A stretch of 64,000 nt of DNA from Shewanella electrodiphila (lineage in GTDB: Bacteria; Pseudomonadota; Gammaproteobacteria; Enterobacterales; Shewanellaceae), in assembly GCF_023283985.1 (NCBI RefSeq), contig NZ_JAKIKU010000003.1, positions 1 through 64,000 on the forward strand, given 5' to 3'. The notes beneath the pieces are model-generated. The model was not told the origin of the DNA. It worked only from the letters and a program-made list of their open reading frames with translations, and did not search any database. A program made the position numbers and the translations under genes. Shown here piece after piece: positions 52,853-63,299 of this stretch. Numbering within the stretch: position 1 is the stretch's first letter; each line of letters starts with the position of its first letter.

Positions 52853-53194
52853 TTATATTTCAATTCGGTCACCATGACTCGGTGGCGTCGAAGTGACTGT
52901 AAAGACTAAATCAAGATCGTGTTGGTTGCTCAATTGATGTCTTGAACCTGCAGGAATATGTATCCCCTCATTTGGGGATAACCTAAAAGTTTCCCCCTCA
53001 AGTTCCATGGTTGCAATACCGGATAATATAAAAAAGAATTGCTCAGCTTTAACATGGAAATGGCGAGACTCGGCACAACCCGCAGGAACTCTTTCCTGGA
53101 TTACACTTAAGCTATCTGATTTTACAAGGTGCCAACCATCACATTGATTACCCCAAGTATAATGTTCAGCTGATTGATGACTAATGACGGTCAA
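52853..53194 (-). CDS. single-domain cupin protein
   Basis: The 113 residues form a small beta-barrel cupin: ESRHFHVKAEQFFFILSG (metal ligands His, His, Glu) and GIHIPAGSRHQLSNQ (second motif His). Such proteins bind metals and may be sugar isomerases, dioxygenases or sensors. It lies upstream of the DUF7000-like gene in the same direction and may be co-transcribed. Confidence 0.8.
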   Translation of the reverse strand: MTVISHQSAEHYTWGNQCDGWHLVKSDSLSVIQERVPAGCAESRHFHVKAEQFFFILSGIATMELEGETFRLSPNEGIHIPAGSRHQLSNQHDLDLVFTVTSTPPSHGDRIEI

Positions 53195-53319
53195 GCGTGC
53201 TCCTTAAAATAAAACGCTACGTTAAACGCAGCAATAATCGAAAAATTATTATGAAATAAATGATGAGACAAAATAACAGTACAGTAGATTTTTAGATTAA
53301 TGACCTTGTTAATTCACAA

Positions 53320-53928
53320 TTACACCAATACTAATGAAAAACAACTTAACCACATGAGTTGAATACCATAAGACATACGTTGATGAATGCCAGGGTTACT
53401 TTGAGATTTTAAGGCTTTTGCCATAGCGAATAGATAATAAATAGCAGCGATAACAGAAACAACTGAAAAAATACGGAAATATAGAGGGATCATTATTGTT
53501 GTTGGACTTATAGCAACTAAGACTGGTGCTACAACTAACGAAAGTAACATAATGAAACCGGCCCAAGAATGTACCTTACAATTAAAAGTTGGATTCTTAG
53601 TAAATGGATCAGCGTCCATAGGAAAGTAACCTGCAATCCAAGTACCAATGCCATGAACTATTACCAACCCACCAGCCACATTAACTAAGATTGATACATT
53701 TGAGAGTTGCGCCAGATACCAACCGAAAAAGCAAAATAGAAAACCAAGAGGATAATTGTTGATTATGGGAGACAATTTTTCTGTTGGGCTACCAGTTGCC
53801 CCTAATTCACTGCAAAATTGTTTAGAATGATTGTAACCATCGTAAAATCTGCTTACTACGTATACACCCATGAAAATCCAAACTGTTGCAATTAACCCTG
53901 AATAGATCGCAATACTTTCAAACACCAC
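53320..53928 (-). CDS. DUF998-family membrane protein
   Basis: The 202 residues have six hydrophobic segments and the DUF998 features SELGATGSPTEKLSPIINNY and AGYFPMDADPF. Proteins of this family are inner-membrane proteins of unknown function. Single-gene unit by spacing. Confidence 0.75.
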   Translation of the reverse strand: MVFESIAIYSGLIATVWIFMGVYVVSRFYDGYNHSKQFCSELGATGSPTEKLSPIINNYPLGFLFCFFGWYLAQLSNVSILVNVAGGLVIVHGIGTWIAGYFPMDADPFTKNPTFNCKVHSWAGFIMLLSLVVAPVLVAISPTTIMIPLYFRIFSVVSVIAAIYYLFAMAKALKSQSNPGIHQRMSYGIQLMWLSCFSLVLV

Positions 53929-54011
53929 TAAAACCCTTTTTGTAAACTAACGCGCGTTAAGAGCACGAAATAAAGTAAACTAAACACCTAAAGATTCTAA
54001 AAATCAGATAT

Positions 54012-54452
54012 TTACCTGTTGATTGACAGTTTATTAGCTGATATTTGTGTAACACCTTGTTCTGCGCACCATTCTTGTAGTGCTTCCTCAGTACGTTTTA
54101 ATTCATATTTATACCATTCTTCAATTTTATCAGCGCTCTCTAGTAACGTTTTGAACTTTGCATAAGCACCTTTACGATTAAAGATTGAACGTACATTTTC
54201 ATATTCTGTAGGTAAGTGTTCTAGCGTAAAATCGAAAGCGAGATTATTACCAAGGTTTAATTCTGTTTTATGAGGGATTGCCAAGTATTTTTCATCATTA
54301 ATATCGGCTGGTAATTCTTCTTCATTATCACCAAACTCAGAATAAAAATATGTTTTACCTGATTCTTTACAAATGTAGCCCTCGTGATCAAAAGGAGCAC
54401 CAAAATTGACGAGTTCAAATAGATCTAAAGCGTCGCTAAATTTTATATTCAT
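54012..54452 (-). CDS. UPF0158-family protein
   Basis: The 146-residue acidic protein begins with a region typical of UPF0158 (FSDALDLFELVNFGAP, then CKESGKTYFYSEFGDNEEEL) and ends with a helical EEWYKYELKRTEEALQEW. The family is widespread in proteobacteria and without known function. Confidence 0.75.
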   Translation of the reverse strand: MNIKFSDALDLFELVNFGAPFDHEGYICKESGKTYFYSEFGDNEEELPADINDEKYLAIPHKTELNLGNNLAFDFTLEHLPTEYENVRSIFNRKGAYAKFKTLLESADKIEEWYKYELKRTEEALQEWCAEQGVTQISANKLSINR

Positions 54453-54661
54453 GCTGACCTCTGATGTGTAATTTAGTAGCTAACACCCTGTTAATTCGTA
54501 AAAAATGTTTGCAAAAAATAGCAACCAAGAAGAAAACAAACTGTGATTTATCAATTAGAATCAGTTGTTAACTTATTATGTTTTTCACGTTAGAGTAACT
54601 TCTAAGTTCCTGCTCATAAGTCACAACAGTCCATCCCATCTTTCTAGATTATCTGCTTATG

Positions 54662-55774
54662 TTATTCAAATGACGCTCTACTTCTTTGCATGCTATCTGC
54701 ACCAAGAGTTATTTCTTTTAGTTCAAAGGTTAGAGTACGAATTGGAAATTTCCGAACGTTTGCCAGAATAATTACAGTAAGTTGGTCATCTGTATAACGA
54801 TGTAAATTTGATGAAAAGCCATCCATTGAACCACCGTGACGGGTTAATTTACCAAGTGTATTATGTTTGCTACTTCGTTGATATTCTCTGATTCTAAAAC
54901 CATAACCGTAATAACCAAAAGCTTTACTCTCCCCATTGAATATCAAGTCGAGACTTTGTTGTGATAAAAAGCTTGTCGTATAGAGAGCTTGCTCCCACTT
55001 TAATAAGTCTTCTACGGTTGAGTAAATATCACCTGAACCGAGGGCATAGGAAACAATATTTTCATCTCTATTGATACCAAACACATTTTTTCGATAACCA
55101 TTAGCACGGTTTTTGGCTGGATTAGCAATACGTTCAACACCAGATTGCTGCATATTTAATGGCGCAAAAACTAGAGCTTTCATTGCCTCTGCGTAGTTTT
55201 TTCCCGTAATATTTTCAATGATGATTGCAGCAAGGTGATAATTTAGGTTTCCGTATTCGTATTGTGTTCCAGCTTCGAATGATTGTTCTGATGTGTTGAT
55301 AATATTGAGGATTTCACTAGACGTGATATCTTTTTCTTCAAAGCTTGCAAGGTGCTCTAAGTGGCGAGTAAATCCAGATTGATGTTTCAGTAAGTGGTGC
55401 AAGCTAACACCGCTCGCCAGTTTACTATCAAGTTTTGGAATATATGTGGTAATAGGAACATGTAAATCAAGTTTGTTTTGTTCTACCAAACGCATTACAG
55501 CAACTGCGGTTAATGATTTAGTCATTGAGCCAATAAGAAACTGATGGCGCGTTGTATTTGGCATTTCTTTTTCGATATCTGCATAGCCGTATGCTTTCTT
55601 AAATAGGATTTTACCTTGTTTGGCTACAAGAACAGCACCTTGAAAATTATCCTCTTCAACATAATACTCAATACGCTGATTTAGTTTATCGCTAACTGTC
55701 ATGAGTGTTTTTCCGTAAGCCAAAGATTGTAAAAAGAGCATTAATACAATACTAATAACAACTGATTTAATCAT
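54662..55774 (-). CDS. class C beta-lactamase-like serine hydrolase
   Basis: From ATG 55774 (AAGGAAG upstream) the product has 370 residues with a signal peptide ending SLAYG. The catalytic set is complete: GSMTKSLT (Ser and Lys of S-x-x-K), EYGNLNYHLA (Tyr-x-Asn) and RHGGSMDGF (K/H-x-G motif). Members include D-aminopeptidases, esterases and AmpC-type enzymes; resistance function cannot be claimed. It acts in the periplasm. Confidence 0.82.
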   Translation of the reverse strand: MIKSVVISIVLMLFLQSLAYGKTLMTVSDKLNQRIEYYVEEDNFQGAVLVAKQGKILFKKAYGYADIEKEMPNTTRHQFLIGSMTKSLTAVAVMRLVEQNKLDLHVPITTYIPKLDSKLASGVSLHHLLKHQSGFTRHLEHLASFEEKDITSSEILNIINTSEQSFEAGTQYEYGNLNYHLAAIIIENITGKNYAEAMKALVFAPLNMQQSGVERIANPAKNRANGYRKNVFGINRDENIVSYALGSGDIYSTVEDLLKWEQALYTTSFLSQQSLDLIFNGESKAFGYYGYGFRIREYQRSSKHNTLGKLTRHGGSMDGFSSNLHRYTDDQLTVIILANVRKFPIRTLTFELKEITLGADSMQRSRASFE

Positions 55775-56020
55775 AGTACTTCCTTTTGAGCTGGTTATGT
55801 TTTGCTGCTTACGATACGACAAGTAATCTTGCATCACTGCAAGGAATTAAAGATGTAGCTAATTCAATTAATATGATTTATTCACAAATATATACTTATA
55901 AATAAGGCTGGTTAAAACCTTATGCCACATGAAGATGCTAAAAATAGTTGGTTCCAAAGTTCAGAGGGATGAAGCCTAACCCGCTATTTTTAAGCTGTTT
56001 TAATAACTTGCTGCATTACA

Positions 56021-56545
56021 TTACAAAAGGGCTTCTCTATAACTGCTATCGAAGTTAGCAAGCAACTTACTTAGGTATTTTAAATTTATTTTATTTGGTT
56101 TAAATCCAGAGTTTATCTGAATATTATCGATATGCTTTTTTAAGCTCTGTTCATTTTTTGACCAAAAAGCTATATTCCCCAACACAAAGTCATTCCAATG
56201 CATTGGAAAATTAGATAAGTCTTCGTTGTCTATTAAAACGCTTTTTGCGTGTGTGATTGCTTGTTCATAATTACCAGCAAAGCCTTCCATTTGAGCAAGG
56301 TGCCAGATTAAAGCATTCTCTTTTGAATTATTATGTTTGATGAAGGCTTTAATTAAACTTGCTGCTTCAGCATAACAACCTGACGCTTCTAACAACCTAA
56401 AACCTGAATCATTTGTTTGATCAAATTTCTGATAAGTTAAATTCAAATCTGCTTCGAGTCTATCAGCAATTTCAGATTTACAATCAGCGACAACTGAATT
56501 AGAAAAAGTAAGTAATAGAATTGCTAGTGAAACGCCAATCTTCAT
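56021..56545 (-). CDS. secreted tetratricopeptide-like protein
   Basis: From ATG 56545 (AGGAG upstream) the 174-residue product has a signal peptide ending NSVVA. Two helical pairs (LLEASGCYAEAASLIKAF, AQMEGFAGNYEQAITHAK) look like TPR units used for protein contacts. It reads in line with the 141-residue membrane protein and is 44 bp from it, suggesting co-transcription. Confidence 0.65.
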   Translation of the reverse strand: MKIGVSLAILLLTFSNSVVADCKSEIADRLEADLNLTYQKFDQTNDSGFRLLEASGCYAEAASLIKAFIKHNNSKENALIWHLAQMEGFAGNYEQAITHAKSVLIDNEDLSNFPMHWNDFVLGNIAFWSKNEQSLKKHIDNIQINSGFKPNKINLKYLSKLLANFDSSYREALL

Positions 56546-56588
56546 TGTGATACTCCTTTTAAACAACTTGGTCTGTGTTTGATTGCTG

Positions 56589-57014
56589 TTAAACCTCGTT
56601 TGAGATAATTTTTACTTTTTCTTTTTTTACTTTATGTGACAAACGAAGACCATAGATAATTGAAGCTATGCCAAGCAGTGATATCATTAGTGCTTGTTGA
56701 GAACCTGCAAAGAATGACCATACTCCTGGAATTAAAATAATTACACCAATGGCATAGAAAATAGTTGGTCCTATTAAGCGTTTAGACTTTTCAGAATGTC
56801 CCTTATATAAGGCATCTTTTCCAAAGCTTATAAAAGAGCTTCCAAATAGTATTAACACGATCATCGCACCAATAACAAAACTATCATCTTCTTTCCACAT
56901 CATTCCTTCCAACAGTCTGCCAATAACAAGCCAGAAAGCACTGACGACAGAACCAGTACCAATAATAAAAAATGGTATAGCTATTATTACCCTTGAAGTT
57001 TTTAACTTATTCAT
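56589..57014 (-). CDS. membrane protein, four TM segments
   Basis: The 141 residues have hydrophobic segments near 9-31, 44-63, 80-100 and 104-122 and a Lys-rich tail (SHKVKKEKVKIISNEV). The family is not recognised. It probably shares a transcript with the downstream TPR-like gene and perhaps with the zincin gene upstream. Confidence 0.6.
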   Translation of the reverse strand: MNKLKTSRVIIAIPFFIIGTGSVVSAFWLVIGRLLEGMMWKEDDSFVIGAMIVLILFGSSFISFGKDALYKGHSEKSKRLIGPTIFYAIGVIILIPGVWSFFAGSQQALMISLLGIASIIYGLRLSHKVKKEKVKIISNEV

Positions 57015-57112
57015 TTAATCCCCGTTATAAAACAGAAGTAATAACTCTTCACATATGGAGCAGATGCTTGCTAGTTACTATTTTTATTTAATTTCCCAAA
57101 AAATTATTTTAG

Positions 57113-57658
57113 CTACCAGTTTTCACTGTATTTTTTATTAGCTTCAAATGCTTCCATTTCTAACGGTGCTTTATCGTATTCGTATTTCGACATATCAGAA
57201 AAATGCTGGCTTACTACTACATCCAAGCTGGCTCTTTCTATTTGTAGTACATGAACCAATTCATGAGCTAGTCTCGTCCTATTTAACTCAAAGTCTTTAC
57301 GAGCGTATATTGAATAACCGAAAACTTGAGCATTGTTTATTATTCCTTCACCAACAATCCCAACCGCTTCACCAAAAACCTTCAATGCGAAGTTTTCATA
57401 AGGGAAAGGTACTTCATTAACATAAACAATTCTTACTTTTTCTGGATGTACGATTCCAATTTCAGCCGCGAGCAACAACTCTTTTTTATCTAAGGAGACG
57501 CCTATTTCCTGCCCTTTTCGATCTACCTCATATGCCCAGTCTATATACTGAGGCAACAATACACTGGTGATAATTTTTTCATAAGAAAGGACAATAACAA
57601 TGGCTACAGTTATAAACATTAAAGTTATGATTTTAAGTATTTTCATTTTATTAAACAT
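57113..57658 (-). CDS. membrane-anchored zinc metallopeptidase-like protein
   Basis: From ATG 57658 the product has 181 residues with an N-terminal membrane segment (IITLMFITVAIVIVLSY). HELVHVLQIER is the HExxH zinc signature with a following Glu candidate, like DUF4157-type zincins. The domain faces the periplasm. Substrate and true protease activity are unknown. Confidence 0.65.
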   Translation of the reverse strand: MFNKMKILKIITLMFITVAIVIVLSYEKIITSVLLPQYIDWAYEVDRKGQEIGVSLDKKELLLAAEIGIVHPEKVRIVYVNEVPFPYENFALKVFGEAVGIVGEGIINNAQVFGYSIYARKDFELNRTRLAHELVHVLQIERASLDVVVSQHFSDMSKYEYDKAPLEMEAFEANKKYSENW

Positions 57659-58448
57659 TCTTTCTCTTATTTGATATTGATCTTCCGCTTTCCTATATGT
57701 AACTTGCATTATAATTCCGTTATATTCAATTATTTAAAACTAATACATGCGGAACTTAAATTAGCATGCCGACTAACAGGCTTATTAGCATAATTCTGAA
57801 AAACATCCTTAGCTATTCAACGCAATATATATCGCTAATATACCTAAATTATCAATATTTTTAGCAAGTTATCAGCTTAGTAACCTTGAAACAATTATCC
57901 TTTTGGGTAGATAAAACAGAGAATAAATTTTAACGAGAATCTTTATTCTCGATAAAAAATCCGCAGAGTTCTTAAATTACGCTACATATCAATACGTTAA
58001 GTTCTCATAATCTAAAACCGAGAATTTTATTGATTACATAACGAGAAATAAAATGGCGCAAATTTAAAGAAATAAATGATACCTGCGTGAATACACAGGC
58101 ATTAAAGCTAATGAGAGATTGAGTGTGTTAATAAATATTTTGTGCTGCTTCTCTTTTAGTACACTATTTTACAATGGCGAGTTAGGTAAAGCTGTTTACA
58201 TGATGGAGACAGACAAATTTAATACTCCGTCTGTTCCATGTTGTAGAAGTAAGTGACTGTGACTACCCTTGCCTATATCGACATAATCACGTATTCAAGC
58301 CTGTTAAACTTAAGCCTCTGCTATATGAAAACAATATAGGTTGTTGTTAGTTATTATTTATTAGTTATTAGAATTTTTTAAAGCTGTCTTTAAGATTGCA
58401 CCAAGAGCTTTTATAAAGAGCAAATTGCAAGCGTCATTGACAGTGTAA
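57659..58448. other. 790-bp gene-free stretch
   Basis: It contains a small hairpin CGAGAA-TCTTTA-TTCTCG near 57939, several GAGAAT-type repeats, and one isolated ATCGACATAA element near 58277 matching the fic-operator core. No coding frame looks real. Confidence 0.45.
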
Positions 58449-61163
58449 TTAGTTTAATTGACTTAAACCTTCATAGCTTGATTCATATCTTACTGCTCTG
58501 AACACTTCTGAGCCTACGTTATATTCCCACGTAATATTGAAGTTGTTGTCGTACTCAAATAAACGGCCTTCTGTCCCTTCACACACAAGCGTATTACCAT
58601 TGGTTAATCTTTGTGCACCTGAAATTCGCGATGCATAAAACTCACCAGTCACACCTTCGCTATAACTGCTGAGCATTTCACCTTCAGTACAATCATTTTC
58701 TGCTGAACAAAACTCATCGACTGATGAATAATCGCCTTCGGGTCTGTTAGTCCCATTATTGAAGACTAAGATATTGCCTGCCCCAGCAAGCCCTTCATCA
58801 ATCCATTGTGCGTCATGCTGTACAAACAATGTTTGTTCACCTGTACTCTCATATGCAGCAGGATTACCGATACGTGAAACGATTCCTTGAGTTGAATCTT
58901 GATGGTTTACAATCCAGTATTCATTAAAGTTATGCACGCTTAACAAAATTTGATCTGTATCCACGTTGTAATCTACCGAATTAATATGGGTCCAGTCTGA
59001 AGCGCCGGCACCATTAAAGTAATTAAGGTTAATTTTGTCACTGTGCGCCGCTATGTCTGAAACAAAAGTATTGCTAATTTCTTCATCAACATTTTGCACG
59101 ATATGATCCCAAACACTCCAACGCCAGACTGTATCTCCATCAATACAAGGATTACTGCTACTAGCACGGCAGATTTCATATACCGCACCAGCCCATAGTG
59201 AATCATCAGCGACTTGTGTTCGCCCTAGTGCTAGGGCTTCCTCTGCAGTTTTTGCTTCCCAAACTATGGCAAGGATATTGCCATTGGGTAACACTTCTAC
59301 ATCGTGATGACTTAAATATTGATCAGTTGACAGACTAGTACTCCATACTGGATTACTGTCCCAATCCAGTATTTCGATAATCCCACCTGTTCCGCCCGCC
59401 ATGTCAGCAAAAACAGGATCGATATTATCGCTAGTACCAGTGCGTAATAACGTGCCATCTTCTAAAAGGTAGACTGATAATCCAGGGCGGTAATCACTTT
59501 GCCAACTATGAACAGTTTCACCAAGTTCATTTATAAGGTAAGTTTCGGTAGATTTTAACGGTGAGAATAAAGTGAACTGCTGGGTATCAGTGCTATTGGA
59601 TTCGATATCTCGAACACAACGGACTTTATTATTACTCCGTAAGATATCACCCTGAGGCCCTTTATAATAAAACACCCCGTCTGTTCCTTGTGCTGATGTT
59701 GCGCCAGGTTCACTAGCAACATCAAGTTTATCGTTACTTCGTTGTGAGCCTGCGCCATGAACATCTAAAATCGTACTTTGCATGTAACCTAAAGCTCGAC
59801 CAAATGACACGTAGACTGCATTACTGCCGTCTCCGTCGTTATCAACGTGTGTCGTTGACGCCCAGTAGTAGCCCCAATCAATAACACCTTCTTCATTCAT
59901 AAACGAGGTACTATTAAATATGCTGTTTATAGCTGCCTGGTTGTGGGTATCTGGCGAAACAGTGTAATCAACAATACTTTGTAGTTCTTTTGCATTAGGC
60001 AGACGCCAATCAGTTTGGCTTGCTGTTGTAGCTGTTTGGCACTGTTGTACTGCATCATCCCAATTGTTCGAGTCAGTGTCGTTTTGCTGCCACATTAAGC
60101 CTGTTGCATTATCACTCACTGTTTTATTGTTATTATCAACAAATTGATTAACGCCATAGTCTGTATTACCTGCAACACAGCGAACATAATATTCCTTTGT
60201 ATCAGTCGGGTAGCCTTTAATTCTTCCGTCAACATAGTTAACACCAAACATGGTTGGGTCGCCAAACATCGTGTTGCTGACATAAAGTGTGGTTGATGCA
60301 TATTGACCATCAATGATGCGATCATTCTCGGAATTTAAATCCCCAAATGCCCAATCAAAAACAGGATCGATAAAAGGGACAAGCGTTGATGTATCTGTAC
60401 CTTGATAGTTACTCGCATCTTTACCACTGAATAGAATAAGTGAATATGCTTCTTTTACGCTGGGCAAACGCCAGTCTTCTCGGTCTGCAAAATCGAGCGC
60501 TTCGCAATATTCAACGGCTTCATTTTGATATAATTTGTCATCGTAATTTACCTGGCCGTCTGCATTAATATCGGTGCTTTGTAACCAAATTAAGCCAGTC
60601 ACATTATCGGTAACGGTTGTGCCATCATTACTGAGTGTAAAACTCGGTTGATTTCCCGAAATATCAGCATCGTAGCCGCTGCCTTCACATGTTTCAGCTT
60701 GGCCTGTTGATGAGTCATAACAAATGTTTTGATTGGTATCTACTATGGTATAAGTGTTGTCTGCACTGGTGGATGAACTGCTTATAATGACCGTAGCAGC
60801 CTCACTATTGTCAGTGCCATCGTTGACTGTAAGTGAAATAACATAATCACCATCGGTATCCGCTATAAAATTGGGTGTTGAACTCGACGCATCAGATAAA
60901 CTTACGATGCCGCTAGGGGCAGAAGTGATGATCCAGTTGTAGGTTAACGTGTCACCATCTGGATCTGTACTAGCACTTGCATCAAGGGTAACCAACTCAC
61001 CAGTCATTACCATTTGATCATCGCCAGGGTTCGCAATAGGAATCGTGTTATTTGGTAATTCTACAGCGGCAGAATCAGAATCTCCTGAACCACAGCCAAT
61101 AAGAGAGAATGAAAAAAATATCATCACAAGTGACAGATTTATTACTCTAACTTTACTATGCAT
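58449..61163 (-). CDS. lipoprotein with PKD, two DUF1566 and arylsulfotransferase domains
   Basis: From ATG 61163 the product has 904 residues. The lipobox SLIGC gives a lipid anchor. Next come a PKD-like domain (about 45-130, DPDGDTLTYNW), two DUF1566 units (TGLIWLQST... DWRLPSVKEAY and TGLMWQQND... DWRLPNAKELQS), then about 360 residues of arylsulfotransferase-type propeller (SHHDVEVLPNGNILAIVWEA, DWTHINSVDYN, RLTNGNTLVCEGTEGRLFEY). The last part may transfer sulfate between phenolic compounds or act only as a binding propeller. The frame also extends 14 codons to a GTG, which seems less likely. Confidence 0.72.
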   Translation of the reverse strand: MHSKVRVINLSLVMIFFSFSLIGCGSGDSDSAAVELPNNTIPIANPGDDQMVMTGELVTLDASASTDPDGDTLTYNWIITSAPSGIVSLSDASSSTPNFIADTDGDYVISLTVNDGTDNSEAATVIISSSSTSADNTYTIVDTNQNICYDSSTGQAETCEGSGYDADISGNQPSFTLSNDGTTVTDNVTGLIWLQSTDINADGQVNYDDKLYQNEAVEYCEALDFADREDWRLPSVKEAYSLILFSGKDASNYQGTDTSTLVPFIDPVFDWAFGDLNSENDRIIDGQYASTTLYVSNTMFGDPTMFGVNYVDGRIKGYPTDTKEYYVRCVAGNTDYGVNQFVDNNNKTVSDNATGLMWQQNDTDSNNWDDAVQQCQTATTASQTDWRLPNAKELQSIVDYTVSPDTHNQAAINSIFNSTSFMNEEGVIDWGYYWASTTHVDNDGDGSNAVYVSFGRALGYMQSTILDVHGAGSQRSNDKLDVASEPGATSAQGTDGVFYYKGPQGDILRSNNKVRCVRDIESNSTDTQQFTLFSPLKSTETYLINELGETVHSWQSDYRPGLSVYLLEDGTLLRTGTSDNIDPVFADMAGGTGGIIEILDWDSNPVWSTSLSTDQYLSHHDVEVLPNGNILAIVWEAKTAEEALALGRTQVADDSLWAGAVYEICRASSSNPCIDGDTVWRWSVWDHIVQNVDEEISNTFVSDIAAHSDKINLNYFNGAGASDWTHINSVDYNVDTDQILLSVHNFNEYWIVNHQDSTQGIVSRIGNPAAYESTGEQTLFVQHDAQWIDEGLAGAGNILVFNNGTNRPEGDYSSVDEFCSAENDCTEGEMLSSYSEGVTGEFYASRISGAQRLTNGNTLVCEGTEGRLFEYDNNFNITWEYNVGSEVFRAVRYESSYEGLSQLN

Positions 61164-61540
61164 CTTTATACTTATTTTCTGAGTTATTGTAATTAAATTA
61201 TACACATACGCATGTAAACAATAATGAGTAACATGTAAAGCTAAGTAAATTATACTGTTAACATGTCAACCGCATAAATTGTAGTTCTGCTAAGCCTAAT
61301 GTATCGCCAACCTAGTGCTACAAACATCCAGTTAAAATCGATAGATAAAATACTCATGAAACGTATTTAAAGTTAAGTAAAGTTTATTTTTGTTGGCTTT
61401 ATTATTGCTATTTTAATTAGCGATAAGGCATTAATCACGACTCGATTAAACCTGAGTAAAAACATAACTACCATTAAGTTGTTATGCATAATGTTTACTA
61501 GATAGGTTTTTATTAGATGGTTTTTAAAAATAGGTATTTT
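61164..61540. promoter_or_regulatory. divergent promoter region of the two DUF1566 genes
   Basis: The 377 bp between the two divergent, related genes are very AT-rich. No obvious operator palindrome is seen. Shared regulation of the pair is likely from the layout. Confidence 0.35.
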
Positions 61541-63046
61541 ATGAAAAAGCGAATTCTTGGAGTTTCAGTGTTTATTTCATTGCTAGCAGCTTCTGCATAT
61601 GCAACAGATTTAGCTAATTCATCATTTTATATAACAGGTTACCCAATTGTCGATACAGGGCAAAGAATATCCTACAGCAATAATGCCGCAATGCCATTAC
61701 CTGACAAGGCCAATAGCTTTTATGGCCAGGATGCAAACTATCGCTCTAATCCTCCATCATATACAGACAATAATAATGGCACGATTACAGATAATGTAAC
61801 CGGCTTAATGTGGCAACAACAAATGGGTGAAAAACTTACCTATGATCAGGCATTACAAAAAATATCCAGTTTAAAATTGGCTGGTTATGGTGACTGGCGG
61901 GTCCCTACGATTAAAGAGCTCTACTCGCTTATTCAATTTTCAGGCAGCGTTAAAGGGCAAAAAGCCCTTACTCCTTTCATCGACACCCACTTTTTTAGTC
62001 AACCCATTGGTAATACTCAAGCTGGTGAACGAGAAATTGATGCTCAAACATGGTCTAGTACTGAATATGTTGGCAAGACAATGAAAAATGATCAGACGAT
62101 TTTTGGCGTAAACTTTGTTGATGGCCGAATTAAAGGTTATCCAAAGTATAATCCTCGCACAAAATCTGCGAATAAAATGTACTTTAGATTCGTTAGAGGC
62201 AATGAAGCTTATGGTAAAAATAATTTCGTTGACAATAATGATGGCACCATTACAGATTTAGCCACAGGCTTAATCTGGCAACAAGATGACAGCAAGCAAG
62301 GTCTGAATTGGCAAGAAGCATTGCAGTATTCAGAAAACCTCACATTAGCAGGCCATAGCGATTGGCGCTTACCCAATGCAAAAGAATTGCAAAGTATTTT
62401 GGATTATAGTCGTTCACCCGAAACCAGCCACTCAGCTGCAATTGCCCCTATTTTCTCAACAACAGCAATAACAAATGAAGCTGGCGATAAAGATTATCCT
62501 TATTATTGGAGCTCCACCACTCATCTTGATGGGCCAGTGCCTGCATCTGGCGCTGTTTATGTTGCTTTCGGTAAAGCTTTGGGCGTAATGCGCGGTAATA
62601 CAATGGATGTTCACGGTGCGGGTTCTCAGCGCAGTGATCCTAAAACGGGTAAACCCATGTCCCGTGGGCCACAAGGCGATTACATTCGAGTTGATAACTA
62701 TGTGCGTAGCGTAAGGGCTGGTAATATTGAGCTTGCCACTGAAGCAAGTCACCAATACCAAGCTGAACAAGTGTATCAATATTCAAATAGCTCTTCGGCG
62801 ATAGTTGATACTACAAATACAAGCATGAGTACAAGTTCAGACATCAAAACTCATAAAATGACCCATAACAAAAACAGTTCTCCACATAATAAATTCATTA
62901 AACGATTTGATAAAAATGGCGACGGAAAAGTATCGGCATCAGAGTTTCAAGCAAGTACAAAACGATTTAATCATTTTGATAAAAATAAAGATGGTTATAT
63001 CACGGCTAATGAAGCCCCGACAGGACCACCTAAAAATACAAAATAG
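61541..63046 (+). CDS. secreted DUF1566 protein with C-terminal EF-hand pair
   Basis: From ATG 61541 the product has 501 residues with a signal peptide ending ASAYA. Two DUF1566 units (TGLMWQQQMG... DWRVPTIKELY and TGLIWQQDD... DWRLPNAKELQS) share long stretches with the divergent 904-residue lipoprotein (FGVNFVDGRIKGYP, DVHGAGSQRS). The C-terminus has two EF-hand loops, DKNGDGKVSASEF and DKNKDGYITANEA, for calcium. DUF1566 is related to the FGE/lectin-like folds; a surface or matrix role is inferred. Confidence 0.75.
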   Translation: MKKRILGVSVFISLLAASAYATDLANSSFYITGYPIVDTGQRISYSNNAAMPLPDKANSFYGQDANYRSNPPSYTDNNNGTITDNVTGLMWQQQMGEKLTYDQALQKISSLKLAGYGDWRVPTIKELYSLIQFSGSVKGQKALTPFIDTHFFSQPIGNTQAGEREIDAQTWSSTEYVGKTMKNDQTIFGVNFVDGRIKGYPKYNPRTKSANKMYFRFVRGNEAYGKNNFVDNNDGTITDLATGLIWQQDDSKQGLNWQEALQYSENLTLAGHSDWRLPNAKELQSILDYSRSPETSHSAAIAPIFSTTAITNEAGDKDYPYYWSSTTHLDGPVPASGAVYVAFGKALGVMRGNTMDVHGAGSQRSDPKTGKPMSRGPQGDYIRVDNYVRSVRAGNIELATEASHQYQAEQVYQYSNSSSAIVDTTNTSMSTSSDIKTHKMTHNKNSSPHNKFIKRFDKNGDGKVSASEFQASTKRFNHFDKNKDGYITANEAPTGPPKNTK

Positions 63047-63299
63047 AACATAATGTTGCAGTATATATTCTAAGCTTTTGTAAAATAGAGAGTATAATGA
63101 TTTAGTAAAACGAGATATTAACGAGGCTTTAGATTTAGATGCCCGGTCATCGTTATATGCTTATTATTTGCACATAACGATGATTTATTGTTCTGTATAT
63201 TTCAACTATCTATTTATAAGCGGCAATTTTTAAGTGATTGTTTCTAAATGCCTGTTTCGGCAAGCCTATATTATGATTTGTTTCTATTGATGGATAGCT

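Noticed and set aside
54662..55774. Antibiotic-resistance beta-lactamase
   Set aside because: The motifs show a penicillin-binding-protein-like hydrolase, but this family is dominated by esterases and peptidases and there is no ampR or similar context.
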